From: Aldehydirespirator sp965221605
GTDB taxonomy: Bacteria; Actinomycetota; Acidimicrobiia; Acidimicrobiales; Aldehydirespiratoraceae
Direction: 5' to 3'
Assembly (NCBI GenBank): GCA_965221605.1
Contig: CBDCSK010000014.1
Span: forward strand, 124,001-188,000
Length of the DNA: 64,000 bases
The position numbers and the translations under genes were made by a program. Shown one piece after another: positions 58,036 through 64,000 of this stretch. Each line of letters begins with the position of its first letter. Position 1 is the first letter of the stretch. Below the pieces are notes generated by a model. That model was not told where the DNA came from and searched no databases. It worked only from the letters and a program-made list of their open reading frames with translations.

Positions 58036-59627
58036 GCGAGACCGCTCAGGACCCGACAACCGCTTCGGGAATCCCCATTGCCCGGCTCTACACCGCGGCC
58101 GATCTCGGCGATCCGGCCGCCCTCGATGAGCGGATCGGTGCTCCGGGACAGCCGCCCTTCACACGCGGACCCTACGTGGAGATGTACCGCCAGCGCTTAT
58201 GGACGATGCGCCAGTACGCCGGATACGGGTCGGCCGAGGACACGAACCAGAGATTCCACTACCTCCTCGAGCAGGGCCAGACGGCGCTCTCGGTGGCTTT
58301 CGACCTTCCCACCCAGTTGGGGCTCGACTCATCCGCTCCGGCCGCGAAGGCGGAGGTCGGACGGGTTGGTGTTGCGATCGATACCGCCGATGACATGGCG
58401 GAACTGTTCGAGGGGCTCCCCCTCAGCGACCTGTCGGTGAACTTCACCATAAACGCGACCGCGCCCATCATCCTCGCCTTCTATCTCGTCGCGGCCGAGC
58501 GCCAAGGCGCTGACAGGTCGCGGCTGGCCGGCACGCTGCAGAACGACATCCTCAAGGAGTTCGTGGCCCGCAAGACCTTCATCTTCCCGCCGGTGCCGTC
58601 GATGCGGCTGGTGGGCGACGTCGTGGAGTTCTGCACCACCGAAGTCCCGCGCTTCAACCCGATCTCGATCACGGGCTACCACGCCCGGGAGGCCGGGTGC
58701 GACACCGTCCAAGAGCTCGCCCTCACGATGAGCGACGCGATCGCGTATGCCGGGCTGCTGGTTGATCGGGGGCTCTCGTTCGACGCGTTCGCGCCGCGGT
58801 TCTCGTTCCATTTCGCGACGACCCTCGAACTGTTCGAAGAGGTTGCGAAGCTCCGCACCGCCCGCCGTCTCTGGGCGGGGATCGCCCGCGACCGGTTCGG
58901 CGCGGCCAGCCCTGAAGCGATGCGGCTCCGGTTCTTCTCGGGCTGCTCGGGGGCGACGCTCACCGCCCAGCAGCCCCTCAACAATGTTGTGAGATCCACG
59001 ATCCAGTGCCTCGGGGCGGTCCTGGGAGGCGCCCAGTCGATCCATGTGATGGGCTACGACGAGGCGATGGCCATCCCGACCGACGAAGCGGTCACCCTGG
59101 CGCTCCGGACCCAGCAGATCATCGCCCACGAGACCGGCGTGGCGGACACGGTGGACCCCCTGGCGGGGTCCTACTTCGTCGAGACGCTGACCGATGAGCT
59201 CGAAGCTAGAGCCACCGAGCTCATCGGTGTGATCGACGGGCTGGGGGGCGCCGTTGCAGCGATCGAGGCGGGCGTGCCCCAGCGCTGGATTGCAGAGAGC
59301 GCATACCGCTCCGAGATGGCCGTGGCGAACGTGACCGCAGTGAAGGTCGGTCTCAACGCCCACGTCGAGGAGGCGGAAACGACGGAACTGCGGCTCTTCG
59401 AACTCGACGAGATGGGCCGTGACCGCCAGCTGGCCCGGCTGGACCGGCACCTCGCAGGCCGCGACGACGTCTCGGACGCATTGGCAGCGTTGTCGCGTGC
59501 CGCGGTGTCAGGCCAGAACGTGATGGAGCCTCTGATCGAAGCTGCACGCCGTGGGGCCACTCTCGGCGAGTTGTCCGATGTCTTCCGGAAGGCGTTCGGG
59601 ACGCATCGCGAGCCGTCGCTGTGGTAG
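58032..59627 (+). CDS. Catalytic subunit of a B12-dependent acyl-CoA mutase (methylmalonyl-CoA-mutase-like)
   Basis: 531-aa TIM-barrel subunit. Key positions: Y62 in MRQYAGYG, R180 in FVARKTFIFPP, and Y216-H217 in TGYHAREAG. Tyr at the first and Arg at the second site are as in methylmalonyl-CoA mutase, whereas isobutyryl-CoA and 2-hydroxyisobutyryl-CoA mutases carry other residues there. The strand DLSVNFTINATAP departs from the usual SxTMN pattern. It rearranges the carbon skeleton of an acyl-CoA with adenosylcobalamin. Split subunits and the unusual neighbours (CoA-transferase, F420 oxidoreductase, M20) suggest a substrate other than methylmalonyl-CoA. No MeaB-type chaperone gene is visible. 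Confidence 0.85.
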   Translation: MSETAQDPTTASGIPIARLYTAADLGDPAALDERIGAPGQPPFTRGPYVEMYRQRLWTMRQYAGYGSAEDTNQRFHYLLEQGQTALSVAFDLPTQLGLDSSAPAAKAEVGRVGVAIDTADDMAELFEGLPLSDLSVNFTINATAPIILAFYLVAAERQGADRSRLAGTLQNDILKEFVARKTFIFPPVPSMRLVGDVVEFCTTEVPRFNPISITGYHAREAGCDTVQELALTMSDAIAYAGLLVDRGLSFDAFAPRFSFHFATTLELFEEVAKLRTARRLWAGIARDRFGAASPEAMRLRFFSGCSGATLTAQQPLNNVVRSTIQCLGAVLGGAQSIHVMGYDEAMAIPTDEAVTLALRTQQIIAHETGVADTVDPLAGSYFVETLTDELEARATELIGVIDGLGGAVAAIEAGVPQRWIAESAYRSEMAVANVTAVKVGLNAHVEEAETTELRLFELDEMGRDRQLARLDRHLAGRDDVSDALAALSRAAVSGQNVMEPLIEAARRGATLGELSDVFRKAFGTHREPSLW

Positions 59628-60802
59628 CTGAACCGCTTGCGGGCACCACGGTTGTGGACCTGACCCGGTTCGTGGCGGGGCCCTACACGACGATGATCCT
59701 CGCCGGCCTGGGCGCCCGGGTCCTCAAGATCGAGCCGCCTCCCGGCGGCGACTCCTACCGAGGTCAGGGGCTGGCCGGCGCCGGCGACGGATCCAACCTG
59801 TTCGCATCAGTCAACCGCGGCAAGGAGAGCGTCCTGTTGGACTTCCGCCTGCCAGACGGTGCTCAGGCCCTCGAGCACTTGCTCGCGGGCTCCGACTTCC
59901 TGGTCCACAACGCCCGGCCAGGATCCATGGCCCGCTACGGCCTCGACTACGACTCGGTGCATCCGCGGCACCCATGGCTGATCCATGCCTCGATCTCAGC
60001 GTTCGGCGACCTCGGGCCGGACGCGACCCGGGGTGGCTTCGACCTCATCGCCCAAGCCGAGAGCGGTCTCATGTCGGTAACCGGCTCCGCCGAGTCGGGC
60101 AGCGTGAAGGTCGGGGCGCCGATGCTGGACATCGGCGCCGGGCTCGTGACGGTCACATCCCTCCTCGCGGCTCATCTGGAGCGGCAGGAGACCGGGGTCG
60201 GCAGCCAGGTCTGCTCGTCCCTGCTGGAATTCGCCATGGCGTCGTTCACGACGATCGCCAGCGACGCCGTGAGTGCCGGTAGCAGCCCCTCGCTGCTCGG
60301 CAGCCACTCCCCCTCGTTCGCACCCTACGGAGCGTTCACCGCCCGCGACGGGGACGTCGTCCTCGCCGGAGCCGGCAGCGAGCAACTCTGGGAAACCCTG
60401 TGCGACGTCCTCGACCGCCCCGATCTGCTCTCTGATCCCCGCTTCGTCGACAATGCGGCTCGCGTCTCGCACCGAGACGAGCTGACCGCCACGATCAACG
60501 CCGTCCTCGCCTCCGACGACGCCGCCGACTGGCTCGACCGCTTCGATGCCGCCGGGATCCCGGCCGGTCAGGTCCGCTCACTCCTCCGTGCCCTCGGGTC
60601 CCCCCAGGTCGAGGCGCTCGACATCCTGCGGAGACCGGGAGATGGCGGCGATAGCGTCGTCCCTGCGATGGACCCGCCGTTCCGCATCAACGGGGAGCGA
60701 CCGCGCCTCGACGGACCCCCCGAGCTCGGCGCGCATACCCGCGGCGTGCTCGAAGAGTTCGGCGTGCCGTCCGACCTCGTGGATCGGCTGACGCACCCAT
60801 GA
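59621..60802 (+). CDS. CaiB/BaiF (class III) CoA-transferase
   Basis: 393 aa. Recognised by VVDLTRFVAGPYTTMILAGLGARVLKIEPP near the start, VNRGKESVLLDFR, and the catalytic Asp in GGFDLIAQAESGLMSVTG; the second domain has FAPYGAFTARDGDVVLAGAGSEQLWETLC. It transfers CoA between carboxylic acids through an Asp-bound thioester and would activate the mutase substrate. It starts at GTG 59621, overlapping the mutase by seven bases, and ends four bases inside the next gene. Confidence 0.92.
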   Translation: MVAEPLAGTTVVDLTRFVAGPYTTMILAGLGARVLKIEPPPGGDSYRGQGLAGAGDGSNLFASVNRGKESVLLDFRLPDGAQALEHLLAGSDFLVHNARPGSMARYGLDYDSVHPRHPWLIHASISAFGDLGPDATRGGFDLIAQAESGLMSVTGSAESGSVKVGAPMLDIGAGLVTVTSLLAAHLERQETGVGSQVCSSLLEFAMASFTTIASDAVSAGSSPSLLGSHSPSFAPYGAFTARDGDVVLAGAGSEQLWETLCDVLDRPDLLSDPRFVDNAARVSHRDELTATINAVLASDDAADWLDRFDAAGIPAGQVRSLLRALGSPQVEALDILRRPGDGGDSVVPAMDPPFRINGERPRLDGPPELGAHTRGVLEEFGVPSDLVDRLTHP

Positions 60803-61788
60803 CGAGCATCCGGCGAGGAGTTGTCCTGCAGGGTGTCGACACGGTCGATGAGTTTCTGGCCATGGCGAGCCACATCGAAGCGACCGGATTCGACCATCTG
60901 TGGCTGACCGAGTCGTCGCTGCACGCCCGCGACCCGTACCAACTCCTCGCCCTCGCTGCGAGGGCCACCACTCGGCTGCGGCTGGGGACTGCGGTCACCA
61001 ACCCCGTGACCCGCCATCCCGCGCTGACCGCGGTGGCGGCGGCAACGCTTGCCGAGATCGCGGGCGACCGCGCCATCCTGGGCATCGGAGCGGGGGATCG
61101 CCCCTTGATGGCGTTGGGGGCGAAGCCCGCCCGGCTGGCGGTGCTGGAGGCGGCCATTGCCGCGATCCGCGGGCTGTTGGCCGGAGAATCGGTGACTTCC
61201 GACGGGCCCGGGTTTCGCCTCGCCGATGCTCATCTGCGGTTCGACGCCAGGGCCGATCTGCCCGTATTCGTCTCAGCCAGCGGGCCCCGCACCCTCGAAC
61301 TTGCCGGCGCTGTGGCCGACGGGGTGATCCTGTTGTGCGGCCTCGACCCTGCCGTGGTCCAGTGGGCGCTCGACCGCGTCGACGAGGGCGCGAGCAGGGC
61401 AGGGAGACCTCGTCCGCACATCGCGATCTTCGTCTACGGCGTGATCGACGAGGACGAACCGGCCGCCATCGCTGGAGCACGCTCGATTGCCGCCTGGTTC
61501 CCGCAGACTGCGCCGATCTACTGTGATCTCGTCGGGCTCGACCCTCAAATCACGAGAGCGGTCCGTGAGTCCTACAGCGGGGGCGAGTTCCAAGAGGCCG
61601 CGCAAGCCGCCTCATTGTTGCCGGTGAGCTTCGTTCAGAGAATGGCAGTAGCCGGCAATCGCGACCGGGTGACGGCTCAACTCGCTGCACTGCGGCAAGT
61701 GGGCGTGGACTCCATCAACATCTTGCCCTTGGGGGACGACCGGATGGCCACCATCAATGCCTTCGACGAGTGCTGGCGGCGCCTGTAG
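60799..61788 (+). CDS. LLM-class F420-dependent oxidoreductase (Mer-like)
   Basis: 329 aa. Pieces include FDHLWLTESSLHARDPYQLLALAARATTRLRLGTAVTNPVTRHPALTAVAAATL (a typical opening), AILGIGAGDRPLMALG and PVFVSASGPRTLELAGAVADGVIL. It is a methylene-tetrahydromethanopterin-reductase-like F420 enzyme, probably oxidising or reducing a pathway intermediate. ATG 60799 overlaps the CoA-transferase by four bases. It closes the operon, followed by a strong hairpin. Confidence 0.88.
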   Translation: MTSIRRGVVLQGVDTVDEFLAMASHIEATGFDHLWLTESSLHARDPYQLLALAARATTRLRLGTAVTNPVTRHPALTAVAAATLAEIAGDRAILGIGAGDRPLMALGAKPARLAVLEAAIAAIRGLLAGESVTSDGPGFRLADAHLRFDARADLPVFVSASGPRTLELAGAVADGVILLCGLDPAVVQWALDRVDEGASRAGRPRPHIAIFVYGVIDEDEPAAIAGARSIAAWFPQTAPIYCDLVGLDPQITRAVRESYSGGEFQEAAQAASLLPVSFVQRMAVAGNRDRVTAQLAALRQVGVDSINILPLGDDRMATINAFDECWRRL

Positions 61789-61826
61789 AGATCGACGACA
61801 GGCTGGTGCGGACCGCCGAGCGCGGT

Positions 61827-61871
61827 GGCGGTGGTGCGCACCTCCTCCCCCCGGTAGTGCGCACCACCGCC
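61827..61871. terminator. Perfect 15-bp GC hairpin between convergent genes
   Basis: Arms GGCGGTGGTGCGCAC (61827-61841) and GTGCGCACCACCGCC (61857-61871), 15-base loop. It lies between the F420 oxidoreductase (+) and the DUF1214 gene (-), and serves as a probable bidirectional terminator. No U-run. The rest of the 61789-62008 gap holds no gene that I can support. Confidence 0.65.
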
Positions 61872-62008
61872 CCGCTAGGTGACCGAATGCCCACGCGGCC
61901 TCGGTCAAGGAAGACGCCTCCGACATGTTCGCGCACTATCGGTGCGAGCACAACCCGAATGATGTTGATCATGGATTCGCCCAGGCACGATGGTGCCCTG
62001 CGGCCCGC

Positions 62009-63241
62009 TCAGGCCCCGGCCAGACTCTCTATCGGGACCAGGCGGCTGGACACTTCGGGGGTGGTGGCCGGCTGAACGAAGCGCAGGCCCATCACGCCGT
62101 GGTTCCGATCGCCGGGATCGATCCAGTTGGCGACGCCCGGGTCGGTCTCGGCCACGACGATGCGCACCCGCCCGCCGGGCTCGCGGGCCGCGTTCTCGCT
62201 GTCCACGTAGCCCCGGCCCCGGAAGTAGTCGGCGAGGTTCTCCATCCAGTGGTTGCACAGCTGGAAGTTCCAGTGCTGGCACCGGGGCTCGGCGAACTCC
62301 ACCACCAGCGCGGTGCCGGGCTGCAGCCGCCAGTATCCGAACTCGAAATGGCGGTCGTCGGGCGATCCTCCGATCCGCTCGTACCACTCCTTGGTGTACT
62401 CGAGCTGGTTCTCGCGGGTGAGCAGGTCGCGGGTCCATCCCCCGTAGTCGCTGAGCAGCCCCAGCACCAGTTGCCCCGCGACCGCCAGCCGGCTCGCCAT
62501 GTCGTCGGGTTCGGGCGTGGCGGGGCGGGGATGCTTGTCGAGGCACTGGATCTCGAGGCGGGGCGGCGACTGGGAGCTGCGATCCTCGTAGACCACCCGG
62601 CCCATGAGTTCTCTGGTCTGGGCGGTCATCGGGAACCACGCCTCGTCCGGTCCCGGGTCCTCCACCGACATCACGAAGTCGACGGTGCCGTCGGCGGCGG
62701 CCAAGTCGGCGAGTACGAAGCTGTGGGGGGTGAGCGCCATGTTCGGGTTGAAGCCGGGCAGGTGGTCCTCGGCCCCGATCCCCACGCCGAATGCGCCGAC
62801 GTCGACAGGGATGGGCGGACTCCACGCCGACAAGTGGGTGTAGGCGCTGCCGAGGCTGCCGGTGACCCGGTAGCGGTAGCGGGAGTCCACCGGCTGCACG
62901 ATGTGGTCCTGATTGGGCGACTGCACTCCCTGCCCGCCCCTCAGCGGAGGCGGGATGAGCCGCACCGGCCGGGCCCGGGTCCCGGGGGTGCGGCGCTCTA
63001 CCGCACGGGCCGAGGCCATCATGATCATGCGGGTGAGATAGCGGAACCCCTCGACGCGGTCCTGGGGGTCGCCGTCGGGCGTTTCCCGCAGCACGATGCG
63101 GCCCGCGGCCTTGAGAGTGTCGCAGAAGTCGTCCCAGGCCCGCCCGTCCATGAGCCGCTCGCGGCGTAGGTCGGCCACTACATCGGTCTCGGCTCCCGCG
63201 GTCGCCTCGGGCTGCGTGTCACTCACCGGCTGCTCCCTCAT
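62009..63241 (-). CDS. DUF1214-domain protein
   Basis: 410 aa. The C-terminal 110 residues show the DUF1214 pattern: QPGTALVVEFAEPRCQHWNFQLCNHWMENLADY, GRVRIVVAETDPGVANWIDPGDRNHGVMGLRFVQP. The N-terminal part (RLMDGRAWDDFCDTLKAAGRIVL ... GFRYLTRMI) is usual for actinobacterial members. Function of the domain is not known; a role in sugar or lipid metabolism has been guessed. ATG/GTG near 63241 overlaps the end of the S9 peptidase gene by 23 bases, so the two are co-transcribed. Confidence 0.82.
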   Translation of the reverse strand: MREQPVSDTQPEATAGAETDVVADLRRERLMDGRAWDDFCDTLKAAGRIVLRETPDGDPQDRVEGFRYLTRMIMMASARAVERRTPGTRARPVRLIPPPLRGGQGVQSPNQDHIVQPVDSRYRYRVTGSLGSAYTHLSAWSPPIPVDVGAFGVGIGAEDHLPGFNPNMALTPHSFVLADLAAADGTVDFVMSVEDPGPDEAWFPMTAQTRELMGRVVYEDRSSQSPPRLEIQCLDKHPRPATPEPDDMASRLAVAGQLVLGLLSDYGGWTRDLLTRENQLEYTKEWYERIGGSPDDRHFEFGYWRLQPGTALVVEFAEPRCQHWNFQLCNHWMENLADYFRGRGYVDSENAAREPGGRVRIVVAETDPGVANWIDPGDRNHGVMGLRFVQPATTPEVSSRLVPIESLAGA

Positions 63242-64000
63242 GATCTCGCGGTGGCTGCTCTCGGGGCGCCAATACTGGCATTCCCAGGGCGTCCTGCAGG
63301 AAGCGAAGCTGGATGAGCAACAGGTTCTCGGCCACCTCCTCCTGGGGGGTCATGTGAGTCACTCCGCTGAGCGGGAGCACGGTGTGGGGCCGTCCCGCCT
63401 CGGTCAGGGCCCGCGACAGCCTCAGGGTGTGGGCCGCCACCACGTTGTCGTCGGCCAGGCCGTGGATGAGCATCAGGGGGCGTTCCAGACCAGGCGCCAG
63501 CGGGGTGAGGTCGGTCCGCTCGTAGTTGCCGGGCTCCTCGGCGGGATGGCCGAGATAGCGCTCGGTGTAGTGGGTGTCGTAGAGCCGCCAGTCGGTGACC
63601 GGCGCACCCGCGATGGCAGCCGAGAAGATGTCGGGGCGACGCAGGACTCCGAGCGCGGCCAGGTAGCCGCCGAAGGACCAGCCCCGGATGGCGACCCGGG
63701 TCAGGTCAAGGCGGGGGTTGAGCAGGGCGGCTGCCTCCAGCGCGTCGATCTGGTCCTCGAGGACGGGGCCGGCCAGATCACCCCGCACCGCCCGCTCGAA
63801 GGCCGGACCCCGGCCGGGCGTGCCCCGCCCGTCGACCACCAGCACGGCGAACCCCTGGTCGGCGAACCACTGCGACGTGTGGAACAGCGCCTCGGCCCGC
63901 TGCACCCGCTGGGCGTGGGGACCGCCGTAGGGGTCGAGCAGCACCGGCAGCGGCCCGTCACCGGCGGAGGCGGCCACCGAGGGCATGACGAGGGCCGACA
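63219..64000 (-). CDS. S9 prolyl oligopeptidase family, C-terminal part (gene continues beyond the window)
   Basis: The visible 260 residues are the alpha/beta-hydrolase catalytic domain of a dipeptidyl-peptidase-IV-like enzyme. LLDPYGGPHAQRV provides the oxyanion region, RGWSFGGYLAALG the nucleophile Ser, HGLADDNV the Asp and SGVTHM the His. The beta-propeller domain and the start lie past 64000; the frame is open there. It hydrolyses peptides after Pro or Ala in most relatives. Start not visible; the internal ATG at 63986 is not the start. Confidence 0.88.
   Translation of the reverse strand, partial: SALVMPSVAASAGDGPLPVLLDPYGGPHAQRVQRAEALFHTSQWFADQGFAVLVVDGRGTPGRGPAFERAVRGDLAGPVLEDQIDALEAAALLNPRLDLTRVAIRGWSFGGYLAALGVLRRPDIFSAAIAGAPVTDWRLYDTHYTERYLGHPAEEPGNYERTDLTPLAPGLERPLMLIHGLADDNVVAAHTLRLSRALTEAGRPHTVLPLSGVTHMTPQEEVAENLLLIQLRFLQDALGMPVLAPREQPPRDHEGAAGE

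Noticed and set aside
61770..62075. 101-codon plus-strand frame after the F420 oxidoreductase
   Set aside because: It spans the terminator hairpin and has no motif, ribosome binding site or homology that I recognise.
1..64000. tRNA, rRNA and riboswitches
   Set aside because: I looked for T-loop-like and anticodon-arm patterns and for a B12 riboswitch before the mutase operon and saw none that I could support; a dedicated RNA search would be decisive.

Overview
The window is 64 kb of GC-rich DNA (roughly 65-70 % by eye). It has many GTG starts, short ATGA/GTGA gene overlaps, F420-type luciferase-like oxidoreductases, a polyphosphate-glucokinase-like ROK kinase, lipoproteins with TTTAAP linkers, and glycolate-oxidase, acyl-CoA and CoA-transferase genes. 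Together these suggest an actinobacterium, plausibly of the Acidimicrobiia. This is inferred from gene content; no rRNA or tRNA gene was seen to confirm it.

Layout. 1-2.3 kb: the end of a large membrane protein and a frameshifted SDR gene. 2.3-25 kb: an accessory and defence region. It holds a VapBC-like pair, then a six-gene operon (3.8-12.2 kb) with a complete Ssp-type DNA phosphorothioation set (cysteine desulfurase SspA, DUF4007 protein SspB, ATPase SspC, PP-loop sulfurtransferase SspD), a GIY-YIG nuclease and a DndB-like DGQHR protein. Further on are a sulfur-binding-domain HNH nuclease (16.6-17.6 kb), a RelE-like/UvrD helicase fusion, a HEPN pair, more toxin-antitoxin-like pairs, and several copies and relics of a two-gene cassette (coiled-coil membrane protein plus retropepsin-like protease) with a conserved promoter. 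25-37.7 kb is metabolic: serine hydrolase, cytosine-deaminase-like enzyme, glycolate oxidase GlcDEF, two acyl-CoA synthetases, an F420 oxidoreductase and an O-methyltransferase. 37.7-46.9 kb is one minus-strand catabolic operon led by a ROK repressor: M20 deacylase, ribose-type ABC importer, YhfX-like PLP protein, sugar kinase, glucosamine-6-phosphate deaminase and FAH-family hydrolase. 47-54.6 kb: MscS channel, ModABC molybdate importer, and an iron-uptake-like group (truncated di-haem oxidoreductase, imelysin lipoprotein, HTTM membrane protein). 54.6-61.8 kb: a FitAB-like toxin-antitoxin pair and a tightly overlapped six-gene operon around a split B12-dependent acyl-CoA mutase. 62-64 kb: a DUF1214 protein and the C-terminal part of an S9 peptidase.

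The most interesting part is 3.8-17.6 kb. Phosphorothioation genes sit in one operon with two proteins not normally part of Ssp, and a predicted phosphorothioate-reading nuclease lies about 4.5 kb away. No SspE effector was found. The same region carries a decayed and duplicated HEPN/protease/coiled-coil module that may be a separate, undescribed system.
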